Source: Allobosea sp. 117 (lineage in GTDB: Bacteria; Pseudomonadota; Alphaproteobacteria; Rhizobiales; Xanthobacteraceae). From it: DNA of 64,000 nucleotides. Positions 7,956-16,411 of this stretch are shown here, piece after piece. The stretch spans positions 315,125-379,124 of the forward strand of contig NZ_JNLC01000015.1 in NCBI RefSeq assembly GCF_000702305.1. The letters run 5' to 3'. A program made the position numbers and the translations under genes. The notes under the pieces were generated by a model. That model ran no database searches and was not told the origin of the DNA. It saw only the letters and a program-made list of their open reading frames with translations. How positions within the stretch are numbered: position 1 is the first letter of the stretch; the number at the start of each line of letters is the position of its first letter.

Positions 7956-9551
7956 ATGTCGAAACATGACGTGATTATCGTTGGCGCCGGCCATAGCGGG
8001 CTGGTCGCGGGTTTCTATCTCGCGCGGGCGGGGTTGAAGGTGCTGATGCTGGAGCGCAGCTATCAGGTCGGCGGCACCTGTATCACCGAAGAAGTATTCC
8101 CCGGCTACCGTGGCAGCAGCATTGCCAATTCCTGCCACAGCCTCGATCCGCGCATTGCTGGCGATATGGAGCTGGAAAAGCACGGATTGAGGCTGACCCA
8201 TCCCACGCTCAACTCGCTGACCCTGTTCTCCAACGGTGATGCGCTGGTCATGTGGCCGGAGCGCGAGCGTCGCCGCGCCGAGATGGAGCGGCTTGCCGAG
8301 CCCGGCGACATGCAGGGCTTCGCCGACGTCATGCAGTTCTACCAGGACGTGGCGCGGAAGATGGGCGTGTCGTTCTACGACCCCGCGCCCTCGCTGGAAG
8401 AGGTCGCCGCCCGTTTCGTCGAGCCCGCCGATAAGGAAGCCTTCAACCTCGTCATGTTCGGCAGCGTCAGCGACGTGCTGGACCGTCACCTGAAGTCGCC
8501 CTGGCTGAAGTCCTTCTTGGCCGGCACCGCGATGGCGACCAATCTTGTCGGCCCCCGCACGCCGGGCAGCGGCTACATACTGCTGCAGCGACCGCTGCAG
8601 GAAGAGTCGATGCGCCGTAGCGGAGTTATCTTCGAGAGCAACGAGCTGATGATGAAGAACGCGTCGCCGATCGGTGGCGTGGGAGCCGTCACGCAAGCCA
8701 TGGCCCGGGCCAATGAGAGCCTGGGCGTCGAGATCCGCCTCGAATCCCCGGTGCGCGAGCTTCTCTGCGACAACGGCAAGGTGAAGGGCGTCGTGCTCGA
8801 AAGCGGCGAGGAAATCGAGGCACCGCGAGTACTGGCGAACATCAACCCCAAGACAGTGCTGACAAAACTGGTGCCGGCGAACCAGCTACCACGCGATGTC
8901 GAAGAGCGGGCCAGGAAGCTGACGATGCATGGCTCGTCCTCCAAGGTGCATCTGGCCCTCAAGGGCACGCCGCGCTTCAACCGCGCCGAGACCGACGAGG
9001 AGAACACCCAGTTTCTCGGCACGAATTTCCGCGTGGTGCCCAGCATCGACGTGCTTCAGGAAAGCTACAACGAAGCCACCATGGGCCGCTGGTCGCCGCA
9101 CGTGACGATCTCGGGCGTGGTGTCTTCGGCCGCGGATCCGGACATGACCCCGCCCGGCTGCCATTTCATGAGCCTGAGCGTTCGCGGCACTCCCTACCAT
9201 TTGGCGCAGGGGACCTGGGACGATCAGCGCGAGGCGCTTGGCAATGCCGTCGTCGAGACGCTCAGCCGGAACATCGGCAACATCAAGGATATCATCGAAG
9301 GCATCAGCGTCTATACGCCCGTCGACCTCGAGCGGAACTACGGCATGGCCGAGGGCAATGGCGCCCATGGCGACATCGTGCCGGGGAAGATCTTCGACGC
9401 ACGGCCGATGCCGGGATGTTCCAACTACACGACCCCAATCGAGGGGCTCTTCATGTGCGGCGTCGGCAACTGGCCCGGCAACTTCATGAGTGGGCTGACC
9501 GGCTACAACGCCAGCCGGCAGATGCTCGGCGAATTTCGCCCGGCACACTAA
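7956..9551 (+). CDS. FAD-dependent oxidoreductase, phytoene desaturase-like
   Basis: I take the ATG at 7956; the protein starts MSKHDVIIVGAGHSGLVAGF, an FAD-binding Rossmann motif (GxGxxG), followed by MLERSYQVGGTC. It is about 531 residues, the size of the CrtI/PYROXD2-like amine oxidase superfamily. The C-terminal FAD-contact region reads LFMCGVGNWPGNFMSGLTGYNASRQ in pieces typical of the family. In bacterial catabolic clusters such enzymes desaturate or oxidise small lipophilic substrates; carotenoid synthesis is unlikely since no other crt genes are near. The substrate is unknown. Confidence 0.88.
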   Translation: MSKHDVIIVGAGHSGLVAGFYLARAGLKVLMLERSYQVGGTCITEEVFPGYRGSSIANSCHSLDPRIAGDMELEKHGLRLTHPTLNSLTLFSNGDALVMWPERERRRAEMERLAEPGDMQGFADVMQFYQDVARKMGVSFYDPAPSLEEVAARFVEPADKEAFNLVMFGSVSDVLDRHLKSPWLKSFLAGTAMATNLVGPRTPGSGYILLQRPLQEESMRRSGVIFESNELMMKNASPIGGVGAVTQAMARANESLGVEIRLESPVRELLCDNGKVKGVVLESGEEIEAPRVLANINPKTVLTKLVPANQLPRDVEERARKLTMHGSSSKVHLALKGTPRFNRAETDEENTQFLGTNFRVVPSIDVLQESYNEATMGRWSPHVTISGVVSSAADPDMTPPGCHFMSLSVRGTPYHLAQGTWDDQREALGNAVVETLSRNIGNIKDIIEGISVYTPVDLERNYGMAEGNGAHGDIVPGKIFDARPMPGCSNYTTPIEGLFMCGVGNWPGNFMSGLTGYNASRQMLGEFRPAH

Positions 9552-9606
9552 TCGGCCGTCACGCAGGGCTCGATTGCGCGCGACGAAATAGTCAGAGGAA
9601 TCAAAC

Positions 9607-9987
9607 ATGTACCACGGAAAAGCCATTCGGAACGGCGAGCCGTCCGGTCTTCGGTCGGCGACCAATACCGGCGATGTCTGGTCCGACATCCTGCTCAATG
9701 CCGGCAACGCGCGGGTGATCAACATCATGTTCCCCCCCGGAGCGCGCACGCACTGGCATACCCATGAAGGCGGGCAGTTCATCTACACGATTTCCGGCGA
9801 GGGCTGGATCCAGGAACGCGGTGGTGAACGCGTCATCCTCAATCCCGGCGATGTCGTTTGGACCGAACCGGGTGTCGAGCATTGGCACGGCGCCAGCGAA
9901 ACCGGCCTCGTCACCCAGATCGCTCTGCATTTCGGCAACGTCGATTGGCAGAGCGCCGTGACCGACGAGGAGTACAGCACCAAGTAA
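9607..9987 (+). CDS. Small cupin-domain protein
   Basis: The 126-residue protein is a single cupin barrel. Metal ligands of motif 1 are readable in HWHTHEGGQFIY (three His and a Glu) and motif 2 in PGVEHWHGA. AGAGGAA lies upstream of the ATG. Cupins of this size next to oxidoreductases act as dioxygenases, isomerases or carboxymuconolactone-type enzymes, and I cannot choose between these. It lies 55 bases after the FAD oxidoreductase gene and 39 before the binding-protein gene, so it is probably in the same operon. Confidence 0.85.
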   Translation: MYHGKAIRNGEPSGLRSATNTGDVWSDILLNAGNARVINIMFPPGARTHWHTHEGGQFIYTISGEGWIQERGGERVILNPGDVVWTEPGVEHWHGASETGLVTQIALHFGNVDWQSAVTDEEYSTK

Positions 9988-10026
9988 AACCGTGCGAAAG
10001 CACCAGCAAGGGAACGGAATAGACCG

Positions 10027-11157
10027 ATGAACGACAAGAAACCTTCTTCTTATCTTTCAATGACGAGGCTCCGTCTTTGCGGGCTTTCGGTGGCACTGGT
10101 GCTCGGCGCAACCCATGGTGCGCCGGCGCAGGATGCAGGCGACATCCGCCGCTTCGCGGGCGAGAGCATCTCCTTTGCCGGATACTCAAGCGCATTCAAC
10201 GACAAATGGGCCGCGACCTTCGGGAAGTTCTTCACCGAGCGTACCGGTATAACCATCAACTGGATTCCGTCCAGCCCGTCCAAGAACATCACCCGCATTC
10301 GGGCCTCCGGGGGCACCCCGGATATCGACGTGATGCTGATGGATTCCGCGAACCTCGCGCGCGGCATGCAGGAGGGCGTCGTCGGCACGGTCGATCCGGC
10401 CAAGATTCCCAACATGAAGAAGGTGCCCGAGAGCCTGAAAATCAAATCGGGCATTCCCAGCATGGCGTACCGCTATGGCAACTGTTACCGGACCGACAAG
10501 TTCGAAGAGCTCAAACTGGGCACGCCCAGCGGCATCGACGTCTGGTCCAATCCAGGTCTGGCGGGGCGTGTGATGTTCCCCTCGACCACGGCGGCACAAT
10601 GGCTGATCACAGCCCCGGCCATAGCGAAGTCGGCCGGCGGCGACGACGCCGACGTGTCCGCCACGATCGACAAATTGTCGTCGAAGGTGAAGGCCTACGG
10701 ATTCTTCAACTCGTCCGGTGACATGGACGCTGCGATGTCAGCGGGCGACGTGTGGCTGACGGTCGGCAATAACCAGGGCCGGTGCCTCGCGCTGAAGAAG
10801 CAGGGCATCCCGGTCAACTATGCCACCTGGCGCATCAGTGCGAACGGCAAGGACTATTCCGATCTCATCAACCCGGACAACCTGGTTCTTGTGGCCAACT
10901 CGCCGAAGAAGGAGCTTGTCGAGCTGATGATGAACGAGTTCCTGTCGGATGAAGCCGCCAAGGCCTCGGTTCCGCTCTTCATGTTCATTGCCGGCACGCC
11001 GCCGACTTCTGCCGCGATCGACGTCGTGATGGCCGCCGACCCGTCGGCCGCCGAATGGATCATCAAGGATCCCTCCCAGCTTTTCCTGCCCGACTACCCG
11101 GCCTTCCTCGCGAACCTGCGTGAATGGACCACGCAATGGGCGAGCATCCTTCGCTGA
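10027..11157 (+). CDS. Periplasmic binding protein of a polyamine/iron-type ABC importer
   Basis: The 376-residue protein has a signal peptide: basic start MNDKKPSSYLSMTRLRL, hydrophobic core LSVALVLGATHGA, and probable cleavage near APAQ at residue 35. The mature protein resembles PotD/AfuA-type family 1 or 8 solute-binding proteins, with SGGTPDIDVMLMDSANLARGM and YRYGNCYRTDKFEEL. The three following genes supply the ATPase and two permeases. The ligand is unknown; the amidohydrolase at the operon end suggests an N-containing compound, which is inference. Confidence 0.88.
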   Translation: MNDKKPSSYLSMTRLRLCGLSVALVLGATHGAPAQDAGDIRRFAGESISFAGYSSAFNDKWAATFGKFFTERTGITINWIPSSPSKNITRIRASGGTPDIDVMLMDSANLARGMQEGVVGTVDPAKIPNMKKVPESLKIKSGIPSMAYRYGNCYRTDKFEELKLGTPSGIDVWSNPGLAGRVMFPSTTAAQWLITAPAIAKSAGGDDADVSATIDKLSSKVKAYGFFNSSGDMDAAMSAGDVWLTVGNNQGRCLALKKQGIPVNYATWRISANGKDYSDLINPDNLVLVANSPKKELVELMMNEFLSDEAAKASVPLFMFIAGTPPTSAAIDVVMAADPSAAEWIIKDPSQLFLPDYPAFLANLREWTTQWASILR

Positions 11158-11169
11158 CGACGCCGTGAG

Positions 11170-11208
11170 CGGCAACGGACGGCCCTTCGACGACGCCGTC
11201 CGTTGCCG
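11170..11208 (+). repeat. 14-bp perfect hairpin between binding-protein and ATPase genes
   Basis: CGGCAACGGACGGC (11170-11183) pairs perfectly with 11195-11208 around an 11-base loop. No T-run follows, so it is not a standard intrinsic terminator. Its place directly after the binding-protein gene suggests a 3'-end stabiliser or attenuator that lowers downstream expression. Confidence 0.7.
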
Positions 11209-11293
11209 GCTCCGATCATGAAGACCTGTGAATGCACGCCACCCGAACGTTTTGGCGGCCCTGGCAATAAGCGCATCTGACGAGGGCGTGGCA

Positions 11294-12370
11294 ATGAGCA
11301 GACTTGAGATCGAGTCCCTGAAGATCGCCTATGGCGGTTGGGTTGCGATCGACGATCTCAACCTGACGATCGAGAAGGGTGAATTGGTATCCCTGCTCGG
11401 GCCTTCGGGGTCCGGGAAAACGTCGCTGCTGCGCGCCATCGGCGGTTATCTGAAGCCGGCAGGCGGGTCGATGCGGATCGACGGCAAGGATATCACCGCC
11501 ATTCCTCCGCAGTTCCGGGACATCGGCATGGTGTTCCAGAACTTCGTGCTTTTCCCGCATCTAAGCACCGTCGAGAACGTCGAGTTCGGGCTGCGAACCC
11601 GAGGCGTCGCCAAGGCCGAGCGCCGCCGGCGCGCCATCGAGGCGCTCGCGATGGTGCAGATGGACACCTATCTCGATCGCTACCCGTTTGAGCTGAGCGG
11701 CGGTCAACAGCAGCGTGTGGCACTGGCGCGCGCGATCGTCATCCGTCCGACGCTGCTGCTGCTCGACGAGCCGATGGGCGCGCTCGACACCAAGCTGCGC
11801 GAACGGGCGCAGGAAGAGATCCGGGCGCTGCAGCAGGAATTGCAGCTCACCACGGTTCTCGTCACTCATGATCAGCGGGAGGCCATGGCGATGTCCGACC
11901 GGATCATCGTCATGCGCAGCGGATCAATCATCGATGCCGGCGATCCCTGGCGGCTCTACCACGCACCGAAGACGGCCTTTACCGCCGAGTTTCTCGGCAC
12001 CACCAACCTGTTGTCGGTCGAGGTGCTGACGCGCGACGGCAACAGGGCGCGGGTGCGGATGACGCAGACCGGCCACGAGTTCGAGGTCGAGGGCAGCCTG
12101 TCGGGTGCGAATGCCGGCTATGTGTCGCTGCGTCCGGAAGACATCACCTGCACATCCCGCTCCGAACCGGGCGCGCTGCCCGCGAAGGTGATGAAGCGCA
12201 TGTTTTACGGCGTGAACACCCATTTACGGCTGGAAACCCCGGAACTTGGTTCCTTGCTCGCGGTCCAGCACCGACACGCGGTGTTTGAGGAAGGCGCCGA
12301 ACTCTTCGTCAGCTTTCAGCCGCAAGATGCGCGCCTGCTGCCGGCGGATCCGCCGGAGGATCGGCGATGA
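11294..12370 (+). CDS. ABC transporter ATP-binding protein (PotA type)
   Basis: I place the start at ATG 11294, where the conserved N-terminus MSRLEIESLKIAYGG begins; an upstream GTG at 11228 would add 22 unconserved residues. The 358-residue protein has Walker A GPSGSGKT, signature LSGGQQQR, Walker B LLLLDEP, the H-loop VTHDQ, and a C-terminal TOBE-like domain from about residue 240. This layout is that of spermidine/putrescine and iron importer ATPases. It overlaps the next permease by ATGA. Confidence 0.93.
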   Translation: MSRLEIESLKIAYGGWVAIDDLNLTIEKGELVSLLGPSGSGKTSLLRAIGGYLKPAGGSMRIDGKDITAIPPQFRDIGMVFQNFVLFPHLSTVENVEFGLRTRGVAKAERRRRAIEALAMVQMDTYLDRYPFELSGGQQQRVALARAIVIRPTLLLLDEPMGALDTKLRERAQEEIRALQQELQLTTVLVTHDQREAMAMSDRIIVMRSGSIIDAGDPWRLYHAPKTAFTAEFLGTTNLLSVEVLTRDGNRARVRMTQTGHEFEVEGSLSGANAGYVSLRPEDITCTSRSEPGALPAKVMKRMFYGVNTHLRLETPELGSLLAVQHRHAVFEEGAELFVSFQPQDARLLPADPPEDRR

Positions 12371-13227
12371 ACCCGACCTCGTCCTCTCTGTTCAAGCTGG
12401 GTATCATCCCGCTTGCCCTGTTCTTTGCCGTGTTCTTTGCTTACCCAGTGCTGCATTTCCTCTGGGGCAGCTTGGTTTCCGATGCGGGCGGTGCTTCCCA
12501 CCTATCGTTTCGCAACTTCACGGACGCATTGCGCTCTTCCTCCGTTCTCCGGTCGTTGTCGACCACGCTTTTGCTGAGCGTTTTTACCGGCGTCGTTTCC
12601 CTGCTTCTCGGATATCTGCTGGCCTTCCAGGTCGTGCGGCGGAACGCTGTGGTTGGCAAGGTCATCTTCGTGGCGGCCATTGCCTCGCTGTTCACCAGCA
12701 CCATCGCCCGTGCGCTGGGCTGGCGCGTGCTGCTGGGGTTCGAGGGGCCGATCAATGATGCGCTGATCGCCATCGGCCTGATCTCGCACCCGCTGCAGCT
12801 CATCAACAATTTCACCGCGGTCGCGATCGGGATGATCCACATCCAGGTCCCGGTGGTGATGGTTGGCCTGATTCCGGTCATCGAGGCCCTGCCACCGGAT
12901 TTCGAACGTGCGGCGGTGGGGCTCGGGGCCTCGCGCTGGAAGACCTTTCTGACCGTTCACTTGCCCATGACCTGGATGAACGCAGTCCCCGTCGGGCTGA
13001 TCGCGATCATGGCGACGGCCGCTTATTTTACCACACCGGTCCTGCTCGGCGGCGGGCGTGTGGACGTCATCGCGATCCAGATCCAGCAGGCGTCCCAGGT
13101 CCTTTTCGATTTCGGCTACGCCGCGGCGCTGTCCGTGATGCTGGTGGCGATGATCAGCGCCGTCGCCGTCGTCATCCTTCTCCTTACCCAATGGCGCCGC
13201 AGTGTGCGAGCGAGGGGTTCGTCATGA
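12367..13227 (+). CDS. ABC transporter permease (PotB type)
   Basis: The 286-residue integral membrane protein has about six hydrophobic segments and the EAA loop ERAAVGLGASRWKTFLTVHLP, typical of polyamine/iron-type importers. The ATG overlaps the ATPase stop by four bases, and its own stop overlaps the next permease. It forms the membrane channel with that partner and is powered by the upstream ATPase. Confidence 0.92.
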   Translation: MNPTSSSLFKLGIIPLALFFAVFFAYPVLHFLWGSLVSDAGGASHLSFRNFTDALRSSSVLRSLSTTLLLSVFTGVVSLLLGYLLAFQVVRRNAVVGKVIFVAAIASLFTSTIARALGWRVLLGFEGPINDALIAIGLISHPLQLINNFTAVAIGMIHIQVPVVMVGLIPVIEALPPDFERAAVGLGASRWKTFLTVHLPMTWMNAVPVGLIAIMATAAYFTTPVLLGGGRVDVIAIQIQQASQVLFDFGYAAALSVMLVAMISAVAVVILLLTQWRRSVRARGSS

Positions 13228-14051
13228 AGAACGTCATCTCGCGTCTTGTGGATACGGTGCTCTGCGGTGCGATGCATGCGCTGACCATGCTGGCCGTGGC
13301 CTTTCTGGTGATGCCGCTGCTCGTGGTTGTGATCGTCTCGTTCAACTCGACGACCGTGATCTTTCCGCCGCGGGACTGGTCGCTGGTCTCCTACATGCAA
13401 ATCCCCGAGGTGGCGGTCGACACGTTCCTCCGAAGCCTCGCGCTCGGCATCTGCTGCGCGATCCTGTCGATGTTGCTTTGCGTGCCGGCAGCGATCGCAA
13501 TGGTGAAGAGCAACCTGCGCGGCAAGGTGGTCATCGAGGCGGCTCTGCGCAGCCCGCTGCAGTTTCCCGCGATCATTCTTGGCGTCGCCATCCTTCAGTA
13601 CTTCTACTTCTGGCAGGGTGCGCTTGCCGTTCCACTGGTCGGCACCTTCATCGGGCTGTTGATCGCCCACACGATCTACACTTTCCCCTTCGTCCTTGTT
13701 CCGACCATCGCCCGTCTTTCGGCACTCAGCGGCCAGTATGACGAGGCCGCTGCCGGACTTGGTGCCGGATCGCTGACGACGCTGACGAGGGTGATCATTC
13801 CGCTGATGCGCCCCGGCATCGTCGCCGGGATGTTCATGAGTTTCATCATGTCCTTCGAGGACGTCGCGGTGACGATGTTCCTCGCCGGGTCGAAGATGAC
13901 CACCTTCCCTGTGTATCTGTTCGGCAGCGCCGAGGTCTCGAACACGCCCGGCCTCTATGCCGTGGCCAGCCTCGGCTCGCTCGCCGCGCTCGCTCTCGTG
14001 ATGCTGATCGAACGGTTTGTCGGCATCCGGACCGTACTCAGCAGAGGCTGA
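13224..14051 (+). CDS. ABC transporter permease (PotC type)
   Basis: The ATG at 13224 overlaps the previous stop as ATGA, giving a 275-residue protein with six predicted membrane segments. The EAA loop reads DEAAAGLGAGSLTTLTRVIIP. The PotC-type pattern VIVSFNSTTVIFPP follows the first membrane segment. It completes the binding protein-ATPase-permease-permease set of this importer. Confidence 0.92.
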   Translation: MKNVISRLVDTVLCGAMHALTMLAVAFLVMPLLVVVIVSFNSTTVIFPPRDWSLVSYMQIPEVAVDTFLRSLALGICCAILSMLLCVPAAIAMVKSNLRGKVVIEAALRSPLQFPAIILGVAILQYFYFWQGALAVPLVGTFIGLLIAHTIYTFPFVLVPTIARLSALSGQYDEAAAGLGAGSLTTLTRVIIPLMRPGIVAGMFMSFIMSFEDVAVTMFLAGSKMTTFPVYLFGSAEVSNTPGLYAVASLGSLAALALVMLIERFVGIRTVLSRG

Positions 14052-14157
14052 CGCAACTTGCCCGCGGGCACATCGGGCGCCCGCACATTCATCAATCCAA
14101 ATCAGGCCACTGCACCGGAGCCGCTCCGGCAGAGTTTGGTCCAAGGAGAACTGACCC

Positions 14158-15825
14158 ATGCGCAACCAAGATATCGCCGACCTGGACACTGCGAAGGTGG
14201 ACGGCGTACCGACCGGCAAAATCCTCGTCACGAACGCGATCATCCTGACCATGGATGCGGCCGAAACCACCGCCGGGTCACTGTTGATCGATGGCGGCAG
14301 GATCGTCGCGGTGGACCCCTCCGAGGAGCAGGCAAAGGGAGCCACGATCGTGGACATGGGCGGAAAGACCGTGGTTCCCGGCCTGATCGACGCGCATACC
14401 CATATGGAAATGATTGCCTATGGCTGGAACATCGCCGTCGACGTCAAGCCGCCGCTCGTAAAGTCCATCGACGACATGGTCGAGCGCCTCGCCGCGAAGG
14501 CGGCGACGTTGCCAGCAGGAAAATGGATCCTCGGCCAAGGAATGCACTATCAGAACCAGCACCTGGCTGAAGGCCGCTATCCCAACCGCTGGGATCTTGA
14601 CCGTGCCAGCACCGAGCATCCCGTGGTGGTGCGATTCAGCTTCCACATCAACATCTTCAACTCCAAGGCCCTGGAGATTCTCGGCGTCGACGAGAACACG
14701 CCGAACGCCGACGGCGGCTATCTCGAGCGCACCGCGGACGGCGTTCCGAACGGCGTGTCCAATGACATGTGGCACGCGCTGGACGCGCCGGACTGGCCTT
14801 ATGAGGAGGTCGGCCCCGCCCTGGCCGCCGCACAGGGCAGTTTCCTTGCGAACGGCGTGACGGCGATCACCGAGTTCACCCTGTTCCGCGGCGGCATCGA
14901 CGCCTATCTGGAAATGGAGCGGCGCAAGGATCTGAAGATCCGCGTCGCGCTCTTTCCCAAGGTGCCGGATGTCTGCCAGTTGGAAGATGCACTCTCCGGC
15001 CGCATCGGCGAGCGTTTCGCCGAGGCGGACCCGAGCCGGCTGAAGCTTGGCGGGATGAAGATGTTCATCGATGGCGGGCTCACCTCCCGCGCGGCGGCGA
15101 TGTACGAGCCCTATTGGGACAGCGATCTGAAGGGCGACCTTTCCTTCGAGCCGGAGGAGTTCTCGGAGATCGTCGCCAAGCTGCATGGAGCGGGCTATCA
15201 GATTTGCGTCCATGCGATCGGCGATCTGGCGCAGGACGTCGTGCTGGATGCCTTTGCTGCACTGCCCGAGCGCAAGGCAGCAAACGGGGCAGCCCACCGG
15301 ATCGAGCACGCCGGTAACTGCCTCTGGACGGACGAGCGCGCCAAGCGCTTCGCGGAACTAGGCGTGCTGCCGGTTCCGCAGCCGCCGTTCATCTACACCA
15401 CGGCCCCCGGCTATCGTAAGAACCTCGGCCCAGTGCGGGGTGCCGACCTCTTTCCGATGCGCCGGATGGTGATGGACCAGAAGTTCGCGATCCCCGGCAA
15501 CTCGGATGCGATCGGCATTCACCCGAAGCAGCATGTCCCGATGTTCGGCATCTGGGCTATGGTCACGCGCGAGATGAACAATGGCGAGACGCTCACGGAC
15601 GGCGAGAACCTCGACGTCATGACCTCGTTGCGGATGTACACCCGCTTTGCCGCGCGCTCGATCGGGCGCGAGCACGAGATCGGCTCGCTTGAGCCGGGCA
15701 AGTTCGCCGACTTCGTCGTGTTCGACGACAATCCGCTCACCGTGCCCGCCGACATGCTCCGCGACATGATGCCCAATCAGACCTGGATCGGCGGGGAGCG
15801 GGTATTCGCGCGTGACGCGCAATAA
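14158..15825 (+). CDS. Amidohydrolase (YtcJ-like, metal-dependent)
   Basis: The 555-residue enzyme belongs to the amidohydrolase superfamily (Amidohydro_3/YtcJ branch). The N-terminal beta-sandwich part is followed by metal-site motif DAHTH at residues 78-82, a further His in the CVHAIGD segment, and a conserved C-terminal GSLEPGKFADFVVFD. YtcJ-like members include N-substituted formamide deformylases. AAGGAG lies upstream of the ATG. It lies 106 bases downstream of the importer genes and likely hydrolyses the imported compound or a derivative. Substrate unknown. Confidence 0.9.
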   Translation: MRNQDIADLDTAKVDGVPTGKILVTNAIILTMDAAETTAGSLLIDGGRIVAVDPSEEQAKGATIVDMGGKTVVPGLIDAHTHMEMIAYGWNIAVDVKPPLVKSIDDMVERLAAKAATLPAGKWILGQGMHYQNQHLAEGRYPNRWDLDRASTEHPVVVRFSFHINIFNSKALEILGVDENTPNADGGYLERTADGVPNGVSNDMWHALDAPDWPYEEVGPALAAAQGSFLANGVTAITEFTLFRGGIDAYLEMERRKDLKIRVALFPKVPDVCQLEDALSGRIGERFAEADPSRLKLGGMKMFIDGGLTSRAAAMYEPYWDSDLKGDLSFEPEEFSEIVAKLHGAGYQICVHAIGDLAQDVVLDAFAALPERKAANGAAHRIEHAGNCLWTDERAKRFAELGVLPVPQPPFIYTTAPGYRKNLGPVRGADLFPMRRMVMDQKFAIPGNSDAIGIHPKQHVPMFGIWAMVTREMNNGETLTDGENLDVMTSLRMYTRFAARSIGREHEIGSLEPGKFADFVVFDDNPLTVPADMLRDMMPNQTWIGGERVFARDAQ

Positions 15826-15991
15826 GGTCGGCGTTGCGCAGCGAGCCGACGTGCTTGCTTGAAGCCCGTCGGCACGCTGTCGCCTCATGCTGGCGGCGGC
15901 GCTCGCCATGGCTTCTTCGCACGGAACGGTCGTGGCGCGGCTGGGCAGCCGCTCCTGACCCCAGCCGCGAGCGTCGCGGCGGCGCAGTCCG

Positions 15992-16411
15992 TACGGCCCC
16001 GGCGAGGCCGCTGAACTCGCTCGCAAAACAGGTGGCTTCTATATCGACCAGCTCACCTTCGCCGAACGCGCGACGGACTGGCGCGGCGGATCGACGGGGA
16101 CCAGCGTCTACGCCGCACTCAGGTTGGCGGAGGAGATGGCGGCTGCCGGTGAAACCGGGTCGATCGTCTCCATTCTGTGCGACTCCGGCGAGCGCTATGC
16201 CTCGACGCTCTATAATGACGATTGGCTCTCCGAGCGTGATATCGCCATCGCGACACCCATGGCGCAATTGGAGAGTTTTCTGCACGGGCGAGGAACCCTT
16301 CCCCACCAAATGCTCGCCTGCCATGCGGCCCTGCCGGCCGGCGCGATGAAGAGTTATCGAGCTGTCAGCCGCGCCGCACCAGAGCCTCGTAATGGTGCGG
16401 CAGGCGCATGA
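15992..16411 (+). pseudogene. PLP-dependent cysteine-synthase-like gene remnant with internal deletion
   Basis: One open frame first reads GPGEAAELARKTGGFYIDQL and ATDWRGG, matching the substrate-binding middle of PLP-dependent cysteine synthase-like enzymes, then jumps directly to STGTSVYAALRLAEEM and SIVSILCDSGERYASTLYNDDWL, which belong near the C-terminus. The catalytic core between the two parts is missing, and no N-terminal lysine region is visible upstream. After about 16300 the frame runs into antisense of the nitrilase gene. It is an internally deleted remnant. Confidence 0.7.
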
